Shown: one piece after another, positions 31,821 through 42,558 of the stretch
How the letters are laid out: every line of letters starts with the position of its first letter
Position numbering within the stretch: the first letter of the stretch is position 1
DNA from: Hygrocybe punicea
Lineage: Eukaryota > Basidiomycota > Agaricomycetes > Agaricales > Hygrophoraceae
Assembly: GCA_963556145.1 (NCBI GenBank)
Contig: OY744467.1
Span: 5,952,001-6,016,000, forward strand
DNA length: 64,000 bases
Reading direction: 5' to 3'
The notes under the pieces: generated by a model
Databases searched by the model: none
The model's input: only the letters and a program-made list of their open reading frames with translations
What the model was told of the DNA's origin: nothing
Made by a program: the position numbers and the translations under genes

Positions 31821-33025
31821 TCAGTCTTCTCTGTCAATTTCAATCTCTGCCTCTTCTTCCTCTTCCTCTTCCTCTTCCTCTTCTTCATCTCCATCCATTC
31901 CTCCTTGCTTTCTTTTCTCCTTTTCCTTCTGCTTTTCCATGGTCTTCTGACTGTGTAAGAAAAGCATAGTATGTAAGAACCAGTTGAAATTGTTAATAGT
32001 CATTCTGTGAAGAATTGACTCAAAGCCACCCAACCAAGCATTTAACTGTTCACATGCCTTTAAATTATACATCAGATGAGAAATATTTTCATAACATAAA
32101 CATCACTTACTTGAGTGTTGAAAGCACGTTTATAATGCTCCACTCCATTTCCATCCCTCTCCACAATAACCAGATTTGGAGCTGAACCATTAAAAGGCGC
32201 TGGATTACACCATTTGCGGCATAGGTAGTCTTGAACTCTGTGGTTGATGTAGTGATAAGAGTCCACTATAAAACAGGAAGTCTGACTCCAAATCTCCCAT
32301 CTTCCACTGGCCACACAAGTCCACAAAAGCTTGCATGCCTTGTCAATACAGATGTAATCTGGTCTTGATTCCGTGGTTGGATACACTTTCTCCAAGAAAT
32401 TCAAGATGTTTGTAGGGGACTCAGCTTTGTAAAACTTGTCCCAGGCAATGACCACTCCACATGGGGCACAGATTGTTTCTACACAGTAAAAGCGAGGTGC
32501 CACAATGTAGTTGTTTCATTGTGGTGTAACAGGTGCATCTTCATCGTGAGGCTGAACATCTTGCTGTCCTCCAGGTAGCCAATCAAGCCTCTCCTCCTCT
32601 CTCCTCCTCAGCATTCTATGGATTCCCAACAGAGATTGGTGGCCATGCCTCACAACATGAGAATACCAAACTCCCTGATGTTCTAGACATGCTTGAGTTC
32701 TGTTCTGTTTGGGATTATTGCAATTCTTCACCCGGCATAAATGTCCTTGTGCTTCCTCATGTTGTGCACAGAAAACCCCATTACGTGCATTGGCCAGTCC
32801 TTGAGTACAGTCTTCATATGCACAGTGCTGAGGGCCCATCACAATTCCATCCAAGACAACCATCTTAACCACATCCTCATTATCCACCTCCATTACATCT
32901 TCTTCATCTCTCCTCATGAGTGCAGCCTCAGCATGTGCTCTTGCCTGTGCTACATCTTCCTGAGCTCAAGCCACATCATCTGGGTTGTCAGGGAGAGGAA
33001 CCTCTCTGTTCTCATCAACTTCAGA
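31821..33025 (-). pseudogene. KDZ-associated cysteine-cluster (CxC6-like) gene
   Basis: Minus-strand order: an N-terminal helix (AQEDVAQARAHAEAAL, about 32,980-32,920), a cysteine/histidine cluster (CAYEDCTQGLANARNGVFC, then CRVKNCNNPKQNRTQAC, 32,830-32,690), then RFYCVETICAPCGVVIAW (32,490-32,440), DYICIDKACKLLWTC, IVDSYHYINH, CRKWCNPAPFNGSAPN and EHYKRAFNTQ. A 50-55 bp intron (GTAAGT..TTTAAAG, ending about 32,058) follows, then ACEQLNAWLGGFESILHRMT, NFNWFLHTMLF and a poly-Glu tail. This is the gene type that accompanies KDZ transposases in mushrooms. It has in-frame TGA codons at about 32,516 and 32,958, so it is not functional as it stands. No KDZ transposase itself is present. Confidence 0.75.
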
Positions 33026-33515
33026 CTCTAAAATTTGTATCACTTGTATGCAAAAACCAGTTGAAATTATTATTAACAATCATTCTGTTGAGAATTGACT
33101 CAAAGCTACACAACTGAGTATTTCACTGCTCATATGCTTTCAGAGTCATACATTGGAGTTGGAGATGGATCCAAGAAGATCACTTCTTTCAAGTGCTAAA
33201 AGCACACTCACAATGCTCCTTAAGTTCCATTTCTTTTTCTTTAAGAGGTGCTGGATTATGCCATTTTGGCACCAGAGTCTTTAACTTGGGGGTTAATGTA
33301 GTGGTAAGAGTCCACTCCACAAAATGTGTATAATGGTTAGGACCACATGATCCAACTGGATAGCAAGTTGAATCCAATTGATCAATAAGTTTGGATCAAT
33401 AGAGATGTAGTAGGAGTCCACCATCTCCACAATATCCATTTTAGTTCACCTAAAATGTACCAAACCCAGATGAAGTCCAACTTCAGTTCACCTTCACAGT
33501 CCTTCAGTCCTTTTC
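33020..33515 (-). repeat. Worn KDZ-associated gene fragment, inverted copy of 14,850-15,345
   Basis: Near-identical in the opposite orientation to 14,850-15,345. It lies directly upstream of the better copy of the same gene, so two fragments of one gene family are side by side inside the AGGAGTCC element. Confidence 0.65.
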
Positions 33516-34260
33516 AAAATTTAGCTAGTCCACATATACAAGATGAACACAAGATGGACTCTACAAGGATGAACTGATGAATCATTTAAAGGCTAGGAGT
33601 CAATTGCAATTATATTGGAATGATGCCAAAATTTTCAAACCACCATGTTCACAGGCTATTTTGCTTTTTTCTCATTCAATTGTGTCTTTGGTTTAGAGGT
33701 CACATGGGCATGTTATCTGTTTTATAATAGTTTCATATATTTGCCGCTCATTCTACTAGTACAATTCAGGTACAGTATTCAATGGCTCCTTTGAACACAA
33801 AAAATTAACCTAAAATGCCACAAGTAGCCAATTATCTTGAACAAAATCTGAGCAGACCAGAAGTTGCTCATATATTTAAAGACATCTCATACCAATTTTC
33901 GAAGAAATCTGTTAGTATTTGAATGTTTTATGATCAAAACATTAGTGTTCAAGGAGTGATCAGATTTCTCTCTGCTTTGTGAATATTCAGTTTCTAATTT
34001 TATTGGTGGTCCTGAATAAAAATCAATATCCACATAGGTTCGGATGATGCACTGAAGGAATTAGAACACTTTTTAGCAGTAGAAATCAGTACAGAATCAA
34101 TTCTATTAGGGTGTTCAAAGGACTGGTAGTGTTCAAAGGAGAGCATGTAAAGTCCTGAACAGGATTGAAGGTCAGTTCTTACCTTTTCACTCCACAGACA
34201 CAGTTGCCATATAATAGCTGATTTGTTTTAAATATTAATGACTTTAAATCAAAGAATTCT
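33516..34260. other. No gene seen
   Basis: AT-rich DNA inside the AGGAGTCC element. No frame or repeat was recognised. Confidence 0.5.
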
Positions 34261-35280
34261 TAATATTTCACAAATTAATTGAACAATTAAAACTAATACA
34301 GGAGTAGAAAAAATAGAGGGGGAATAGGGAGGAAGAATGGGCAAAGGAGAGAAGGAGGAAAAGGAGAGAAAAGGAGAGGGGAAGGAGGAAGAGGGGAAGG
34401 GAGAGGGGAAGGGAGACAGAAGGGGGAAGGGAGAGGGAAAGGAAGGGGGAAGGGGAAAGGATAGAGGGGGACCGCCGCCTGTTGCTGCCGTTGTCGCCGC
34501 TGCTGCTGCTGCCGCCGTCGCCCGTGCGTTGCCGCTGCTGCTGCCGTTGCCGTTGCCGTTGCTGCTGGGCTGCTGCCGTTGTCTGTTGCTGCTGCCGCCA
34601 TCGCCATTGCAGCTGTTGCGGCCGCATTGTTGCTGCTGCTGCTGTTGCCGCGGTGGTCGCTGCTGCTGTTGCGCTGGGTGTTGCCGTTGGGTCCGGCCTC
34701 CTTCCCCTTTCCCGTCGTTCCTGTCTCCCCGTTTGTTCGCATCGCGGTGGTCTGGGGGTCGTTGCTGGCCATTGGCTGTCCCTCGCCGTGGGCGTGGGCG
34801 TCATGGGTAATAGTCAGTAACACAATATAAAATGAAAACATCAATAAAAAACATACCGATGCGGGGGTGGGCACATTACCACCCCCGCCGTGGCCGCCTG
34901 CATTTGTCCGCGTGAAGTTGCTGTTGCTGGTGCCGGTTCCCGCTCCCGTTCCCGTTTTCATTCCCATTGTGTTCCTGTTCTCGTGGACGTCGTAGGTAAT
35001 GGTCAGTAACAAGAATATAAAAATTCAAAAATTCAAAAAACATACTGATGAGGGGTAGGCACATCACCACCCCCTCCGTGCCCGTTCCCCCATTCTCGTT
35101 CCCGGTTGCATTCCCGTCCGCGTTCTCGTTCTCGTTCTCGTTCCCGTGGGCATGGACGTGGACCTCGTAGGAAATAGTCAGTAACAGAATTTAAAAATTA
35201 AAAAATTAAAAAAACATACTGAGGCGGGGGTGGGCACAACCACCCCCTCCGTGGCCGCCTGCATTCGTCCGCGTCGTGAA

Positions 35281-35313
<33 letters not shown>

Positions 35314-35440
35314 TGGTGTGGGGCATTGGGTAGACGCGAGGTTGTTGATTGTCATGTGACCTCGTTTGTTGACGTGTTTCCACAAATGGTCCGTGCACCA
35401 AATAAAGGTATATAAACCCGCCACAATCCGCTATCTAATT
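34260..35440 (-). repeat. Tandem exon-intron-like units with low-complexity arrays
   Basis: From 34,480 the plus strand is GCT/GCC/GTT-rich with a purine-only flank at 34,320-34,470. At 34,806, 34,994 and 35,170 three units of about 180 bp repeat. On the minus strand each has an exon-like GC-rich part (a shared TRTNAGGHGGGG peptide pattern), then GTATGTTTTTT, an AT-rich intron-like stretch and a TTACTGAC branch-like site. Copies differ mostly in length of the low-complexity part. No protein could be assigned. Confidence 0.6.
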
Positions 35441-36022
35441 TGGGGCATACCGCCTCATTAAATAATAGTAGTTAGTACTAACAATAATAATAATTAATAA
35501 ATATGTAATGAGAACAGGCATTTGAGGAGGAACACTCCTCAGGACTCCTTGAGGACTCCTTAGCCACTCCTTGGTCAGGAGTCCTTAAGGAAAAAGTTTC
35601 TATGGTGAGGAAATCAAGGCCTCCTTGAGGACTCCTTGCAATTTAGCAGAGGAGTCCTTGAGGAGTCCTTAAGGACTACTAAGGAATGCGTGGTAGAGTG
35701 TGATGTCCTCATAAAAACCACCAAAAACAGGTAAAAATGGGGTATTTTGCATGTTTCTTCCTGTACCCCTGCAAAACCCGTGCCATACCCGTACTTTTGG
35801 CCTTGGGTATGTACCCGTGACGGGTACGGGTCCGAGTACAGCCCCAGAGCACTGCGGGTGTACCCCTGACTGGCCATACTTTAGACTGAACTTAGGGTTC
35901 GGTTCAGGGTTTGAACCGGGTTCAGATTGGTTCTGAACTGGACTACAGCAACACTAGCATAGGTGGAGTGCATAGAAGTGTGTCTGAAGTGTGTCAAAGT
36001 TAGAATAGGTTAAATGGAATGT

Positions 36023-37146
36023 TTACAAGGTCAGAGCATGCCGATGCATATCACCAATGACATTCCTCACTTGCATGCATACTCTGAACAATCCTTGATC
36101 ATGTTACATTTCACTGTTCCCTCCAATCTGACCATTACCAGAGTGCACTCCTTTGGATGTCATCCACAGATCATACAACTTCCCAATACAGTGAACCAAC
36201 CCCTATTTTTTATTGTTCACACGTCATCGCCTCATGCAGTACCTGACGACTTGTTCCCACAGCTTGTCACCCACACCATGACTCGAAACCTGGACTCACA
36301 TTCATTTATCCATTTCTATCTATAACCACACTCGTTTACATCATTTCCCCTTATTAGAAGAATACCAACATCAGGTGGACATTATTGTTCCATACATAGG
36401 ACAAGACATCACCCCTCGATATGTCATCAACACAGACATGGTCATCCAGCACAGCTTATGCTGTTCACATGTCTGACATCAAACATTCCACTGTTCTGGT
36501 TGGTTGTCTCCCAACACATTCCTTTATTTTCTTTCATACCGACTTCACCACTACACCCACACTATCTCAAGACACTCCCTTCACCAATCCCACACTGGAT
36601 GATGCCTCTCTCCAACCTGACCATGTAATGCTCTTGCCAGACTACCTACTTGCCCATTGCAGCAAGTGTGGACCCAAAATTGGCAATTCTCATATCACAT
36701 GATCTGATGACAAATTGTCCGAGCCATCCAGACCTCTTCTATCCCTCAATAACACCCAGGCTTCTAGTTGGATCGTGAGAATATCGACATGAGGACATCT
36801 CACATCCACCTCATGGTGAACACATGGTGTAGTTGGACTTGCTGTAGCCTCTTGGTTGGACTTCTATTTACCTCTCCTCAAGACCAGTCATTATATCTAC
36901 TGTTCTTGTAGTTGGTTTGGACTTTTTCTTCTTTTCCCTTCTGTACAATTAGTCTGGTTCTTGGGGCTAACCCTCTTGTCTTGGGTAACCTCCAAGGTTT
37001 GCAATGACATTAGACCATGAACCCCCTCTCTTAGCAGTGTTGTCTTAGGTGTAAGCAACAATGAAAACTGCTGTTCTCTCCTCTGGAAACTGACCCCTAG
37101 TTGAGTTGATTGTTGCTGGAGCCCGCTGCAGAAGTGATCCATAACA
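36023..37146 (+). mobile_element. Decayed LTR of the same family as the 1,673 bp LTRs
   Basis: It aligns with internal and 3' parts of the LTRs at 37,854 and 42,559 (shared frame with MTRNLDSHSFI, MTRNLDPHSFI in the others; the same 3' end TTGATTGTTGCTGGAGCCC ... ATCCATAACA). Cytosines at CpG in the intact LTRs are T here, and G is A. A part of the 5' half is missing. It ends 5 bp before the hAT target duplication of nest II. Confidence 0.75.
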
Positions 37147-37853
37147 TGAGCAATCAAATTAGTGCATGACAGGGGTACACCCATGACCTTCTGGGGCTGT
37201 ACCCGTACCTATACCCGAGGCCCAGGGGTACAGGTATCTGCAGGGGTATGCAGGGGTAAGGGTATACCCTTGATATTTGGTCATTTTTGCTGATTATTCG
37301 ATTTGTATTAAATCTTGTACATGTCAGATCGCTTTGATATAAATAAAGGAGTTGTAGAGAACTCTCCTGAGAAGCTCTGGAACATTTTTGGTAATTTTAT
37401 GAGATGTTGTTCCCATGTTATTCATCAAAAACCAGCAAATACCACCAAAATCAACCAAAATAGCTTGTTTTTGAGGAAAATATATTGTATGATGTTACTG
37501 GGCATGGGTGTAGTGTGTTATCAACCCTTTATTTTTATTTTTTTATTTTTTTATTTTTATCCAATTTATGTCCATTGGGGCGAACCCTATGTAGGACCTT
37601 ACAACGTGGGCATAAAGTAAACTAAATAAAGGGGCCTTCCCTTTTCTCTGCACCTTTGACTAGCAAGTGCGGCTCCGACGAGTAATCCCCCCGGAGTCCC
37701 AATGCGTCCTCGCATTGTTTTACTTGCCTTGTCTGACTTAATGAGGGTGCCCGGGGTAATTGGTGTGGTAGGTGCAAGTGGTTGTATAACAAGTGCTCGA
37801 CCGCTGTAGCGGGTGTGCACGAGGGGCTAACGCAGGTAGAAATGTATGTAAAG

Positions 37854-39526
37854 TGTTACGTTTCCAACTCCGCTTCCAACCCCGATGCCCATTCCGATAC
37901 CCACCATGACGATTCTGCACTGCACACCTTCCTTTTTCATTTCTTTTTGTCCTTTGTCTTCCTTTCAACGTCATTGTTTCTTCATTCGAACATCCTTGTA
38001 TTTTCTTATCCTTGTTCTCTTTTTGTCCCTTCTTCTAGAACAATCCAGACCGACCATGGACATATCCCATGTGACCTTGTTGTACCCGAATAGTCTCCTT
38101 GCCGACGGACATCATCGCTATTGTCTTTTCCCTCGCCCTGACATATTGTTGACTTCATCCCACGACAAACCGATTCACAATGGCTGTACTCCCGACACAG
38201 CTCATTACCGTAATTGTTATTGGCAGCATTGCCATCACCTTCCTGATCGGTTTCTACTTTGTTATGATCTATCTTTGGCATCGGCATCGAAACCCTTCCG
38301 CCATTGATACTTCTGACTTCCACCTCAACAATATCTCGACACGTAATTGACAATTGCCATTCCCGGATATATGGTTTCCACTTTCGTATTCTGTGCCTAC
38401 CATTATCCTCCCTGACGATCCGACGACATTCCTCACCTGCATACGAACTCTGAACAATCCCCGATCACAAGACATTTCACTGTTCTCTCTAATCCGACCA
38501 TCGCCGAAACACATTCTTTTGGACTTCGGCCACAGACCATACGACTTCCCAAACAGTGAACCAACCCCTATCGCATATTGTTCACACGACATCGCTTCAT
38601 TGCAGTACCCGACGACTTGTTCCCACAGCTTGTCACCTGTGCCCATGACTCGAAACCTGGACCCACATTCATTTATCCTTTGCCATCTATGATCTTGATA
38701 TCTCCCACACTCGTTTACAATGATACCCTTTCTTGGACGAATACCGACATCAAGTGGACCTTCTTGTTCCACAAACAGGACAAGACATCGCTCCTCGATA
38801 CGTCATCAACACAGACATCGTCATCCGGTACAGCTTGTGCTGTTCACATGTCTGACCTCGACTAGCCCACTGTCCTAGTTGGTTTTTTCCTTTATACATT
38901 CCTTCATTTTCTTTCATACCAACCTTGCCGCTACATCCATGCTACCTCAAGACACTCTCATTGCCAACCCCACACTGGACGATACCCATCTTTGACCCGA
39001 CCGTGCAACGCACTTGCCAAACTGCGCACTTGCCTGTTACAGCAAGTGTAGACCCCGAATTGGCAATTCTGCTTGTCACATGATCCGATGACAAATCATC
39101 CGAGTCATCCGGACCTCTTCTATCCTCAATGACACCCGGGCCTCCAGTTGGATCGCGAGAACATCGACATGAGGACGCCTCATGTACGCCTCATGGTGAA
39201 CACATGGTAGAGTTGGACATGTTGTGGCTTCATGGTTGTATTCCTATTTACCTCCCCTCAAGACCAGCCACTATATGTACTGTTCTTGTTGTTGGTTCGG
39301 ACTTTTTCTTCTTTTCCTTTCCTTACGTTTAGTCTGGTTCTTGGGGCAGACTCATCTTGTTTTGAGTAACCCCCACAGCTCGCAATGACACTAGACCTTG
39401 ACCTCCCCTGTTAGCAGTGTTGTCTTAGCTGTAAGCAACAATGAAAGCTGCTGTCCTCTCCTCTGGAAACCGATCCCCTGTTAAGTTGATTGTTGCCGGA
39501 GCCCGCTGCAGAAGCGATCCGTAACA
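37854..39526 (+). repeat. Left LTR (1,673 bp)
   Basis: Ends TGTTACG and CGTAACA. Offset to the right LTR is exactly 4,705 bp. Open frames inside (for example 38,269-38,772 minus and 38,354-38,692 plus) occur on both strands and are repeated in the right LTR. They have no known domains. Confidence 0.93.
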
Positions 39527-42500
39527 AAAGACTAAACGTTTCCCAACTCCCCCGACATTCAACTTTCGACATGAACGAACGAACCCCCTCCTCTCTCCCG
39601 AATCTCTCCCTCGTCCTCCCCTACACCCTCTTCCTCTCCTCCTCCTTTCGACTTTATCCATCCCTCAACCCTGACCCCACACGAATGGACGAACGAACGA
39701 TGCTAGCCTGTTATTGATGCAGACCTGAAATCTGTTGATGTACACTAGCCACCCGGACCCCGAATGATTGTTGAATACTCCGAATGGTCAACCTCAAGAC
39801 TGCCGCCCTGCGAATTATTTATGGTTTATCCATAATAATTGCTCAAGCCCAATCCTGGAACCCAAGTTGTAATAAACCCCTGACCAACGTCACCACTGTC
39901 ATTCCGCTACTTCAATACGATAATTATGACATGAATGATGCAATGGACATGACTTGTCATTGCCCCAGATGCAGAAGGACACTGCTAGACAAACCAATCA
40001 CCTTAGGTATCCCACCTTCATGAATGAAATATGTTTTGGTGTACCAGACATATTACGACTCCTTCTCCCTGGACGGACCGAAATCAACGAATCCTTCAAA
40101 CCGCCTTCCTAGCCTTCCTTCCACCTCCTCCCTCCCATCTCCTCACCAAATGCAGAAAGCCCAGAGAAAGCCAGTATGCAAATGAAACCCCGAATCCTGT
40201 AATGACCTGTACATGCGACAAAGAGAAGTGGTTGATCTTAGTAGTCTGTTGGAACAGATGAAAGGGGACCCTCTTTGTTTGACATGGATGAACGAACCAC
40301 CAAGACTATGATGATTGTCATGAACAGAACACATACGAAATGCCACTCCTTACCGATTTGGATAGCGCGGATCGGCATATCAGGTGATATCCCGCTACAC
40401 ACCCTCTTTTTCTAGAAGTTTGATCCCCGATCATACATACGAATCCACGAGGCAACCAAGACCCTGGTACATGGATCGATCACTGGAAACTCCGACACGA
40501 TGCTGACAACGAGGCATGGTAATTACCGAAGACAGAAAACTTCTTTAAACCACCCACCTGTCGTCACCCTGGCCAACCTCTGTCCCCCAGACCATCCATA
40601 CCCGTGGCCTGCCCGTCGCTGGTGGCAGTGCGATCTTGCCTGGTTCCCTCTCAACCGACCTGACGACTGGGTCGACTACATCAGCTGGAACGATCCTCGC
40701 ATTCCACACCTCGTCTTCCTTCCACGATCCGTGACACCGGTCCTTGACGAATTACACCGTCTCCTGGGTGGTCTACGGATCACTGAGCAAAGAAATTGTC
40801 GAAGCCAATTCCTCCTCCAGCGTCTCCAATACATTTTGGACGAAGAACTTCCTCATCATCGATTCGTTGTTCGCATCCCCGCTCCTCGTCTTGCACCCGT
40901 ACCCCAGAATCATCGTGACACACGTATCGTCCAGCATCCTCGACACCGTCCCCACCGTCGACATCGACAATGAGTCTCGATGTACCCTTTATCTTTGATG
41001 ATCTGGACAATGAGCTATATTTTGGTGCAGTGAACATTTGCGGTGAAGAACATCCGACTCCCCCCATTGATGACTTTGATGCGTACATGGACAGTCTCAC
41101 TGATCTCCCGACACCCCCTCGAAAAGTAACCCACCGACTGCATATAGAGATGGATGATGAATACCGAGCATGGTTGTATTCTCCACCTCTTGTCTCGCTC
41201 CAAACCCAGTCACGTCGCCGCTCTCCACTTCTTCCCCAATCCCAGAAAAAGAAACTCGACCGTGCACACCGTTCTGACGGCCATAACATGCAGAACAAAC
41301 GCTCGAGACATGGGACCAAAGAACCCGATTATCATCGTCATGCCTTATTTTGTGCAATGCATGAGCGTATGGTGAAGGGGAAGGAGAATGACATCCATGG
41401 ATTGGATTGGAGATTGATGTTGTTTGTGAAAGGATACACCCCTGTCATGTATGATTCATAGAATGGACTTTCCCCTGTATGTAAACGACCTCGACATTAT
41501 TTACACCAACAAAAACACCCAGAAGAAGAAACAGAATACCCAGAAACAGAAGAGAAGAAACAGAAATGGAATGGACAGATGGAACATGACCATGGAGAAA
41601 CATGTAGCAGGTTCTCTCACCAGCTATACAAATAAGAGACAAAGCAGCAGGTTCTCTCACCAGCTATATAAGTAAGAGATGAATATCCGAAATGATATAA
41701 AATCTATGACCTCCAGACGCATGCATGATCGCTATAAGCCGTAGAACAAACCTTGATGTCTATGGACACCAGAACTGAACCAGAAGGATACTGGTTATCA
41801 AACCAATGACCTCCGATCCCACATAGGAAAGGAACCCGATGTGCTGCTGACCAGTATGGCAGTAAATGCACCAGAAAAAGAAACAGTGAAGAATGAATCC
41901 CCATCCGAAATCCTTTGCCAATGTATGACTTGGAACTGGCAACTCTTTCACCTTCCTTATCCCGAATTCCCAAACATCTTCTGACCGACACCAATCCCTG
42001 TTGCATTCATGGAATATGAAGAAATCTCGCACACCATTTGAGTGTAGGAAATCCACGATCAGTCAACAACACCGATATCTGAAACGATATAAATCTATGC
42101 CCATTCAAATGTCCGTAATGACTATAAACTTCTGACACCCAGAACTCTCTGACATCCAGAACTCCCTCATCCCAAAAAATGCCGACCACCTAATTCTCTT
42201 TGAACCGAAAACCCTGAATGAACACCTGGACCCCGACAACCTTTACCTCCTTTCAACCCGACACCCTTGACGACTTAATAACGAAATAACAATGATCTCT
42301 GAATATCCACAATGACAAAAAACAATTGGACGAACCCGGATATATTTCTTTTGAAACCCTTGTAACTCAGTAACGTCTTCATGATTCAATGACCTTTGGA
42401 CTGACATTTTTTCCTTCTTCATGTCTTTGATTTCTTGCCGACCTTGATCATGTCGTTAAACTGTCTGTTCTTTCCTTGTATTTTTTTCCTTGTTCTTTGT

Positions 42501-42558
42501 TTCCCTTGTTCTTTGTTCTTCCGGTTAATCGGGACGATTCCCCTTGTTCCGGGGGTAT
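39527..42558 (+). other. Internal region of the LTR element, unrecognised frames
   Basis: Several plus-strand frames of 70-165 codons follow one another: 39,784-40,023, 40,031-40,261, 40,500-40,973 and 40,970-41,461. One contains YPWPARRWWQCDLAWFPL, the next starts MSLDVPFIFDDLDNELYFG. They do not resemble retroelement proteins. They could be a captured host sequence or a degenerate gag. No standard tRNA primer-binding site was seen after the left LTR. Confidence 0.5.

Larger units (their letters stand above)
31091..35709. mobile_element. AGGAGTCC-repeat element, third shell of nest I
   Basis: The ends are TGTATGTTGCACTCTCC and the complement of ACATCACACTCTACC, each followed by CATTCCTTAG and arrays of GGACTCCTCAAGG units (31,110-31,315 and 35,525-35,690). 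A 10 bp duplication CATAAAAACC is at 31,081-31,090 and 35,710-35,719, confirmed by the intact site in the 19.3 kb hAT copy. It contains a palindromic MITE, a KDZ-associated cysteine-cluster gene (31.8-33.0 kb), a second worn copy of the same gene and low-complexity tandem units. No transposase remains. Similar termini occur at 16,693. The superfamily is not certain. Confidence 0.8.
30606..35878. mobile_element. hAT-like element, second shell of nest I, TSD CTTTAGAC
   Basis: Same family as 19,291-19,934. It starts TAGGGCAGGTCAAGGG and ends CTGACTGGCCATA, with CTTTAGAC at 30,598-30,605 and 35,879-35,886. Its own sequence is 30,606-31,090 and 35,710-35,878; the middle is the AGGAGTCC element. 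It carries the same internal duplication of about 175 bp and GGGTACGGGTA clusters as the 19.3 kb copy. Confidence 0.9.
28206..35956. mobile_element. hAT-like element, outer shell of nest I, TSD GCATAGGT
   Basis: It starts TAGTGTTGCCGAAGTCC and ends with the complement of TAGTGTTGCTGTAGTCC. The 8 bp duplication GCATAGGT is at 28,198-28,205 and 35,957-35,964. Subterminal DNA is rich in GAACTG/CAGTTC and GGTTCA motifs. Its own sequence is 28,206-30,605 plus 35,879-35,956. The rest (30,606-35,878) is a later hAT insertion. The interior carries low-complexity exon-like arrays with splice-like signals and four copies of the 54 bp dyad motif. No transposase was recognised. Confidence 0.85.

Noticed and set aside
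31821..31870. Poly-Glu stretch considered as an independent microsatellite
   Set aside because: It is the acidic C-terminal tail of the KDZ-associated gene and is in frame with it.
28206..35956. First read as a Tc1/mariner element because TA flanks both GTGTTGCC ends
   Set aside because: The 8 bp duplication GCATAGGT outside TAGTG..CACTA fits hAT ends better, so it is called hAT-like.
38269..38772. Frames of 95-167 codons inside the LTRs (also at 42,974-43,477)
   Set aside because: They occur on both strands, are identical only because the LTRs are, and the decayed relative at 36,023 does not preserve them.
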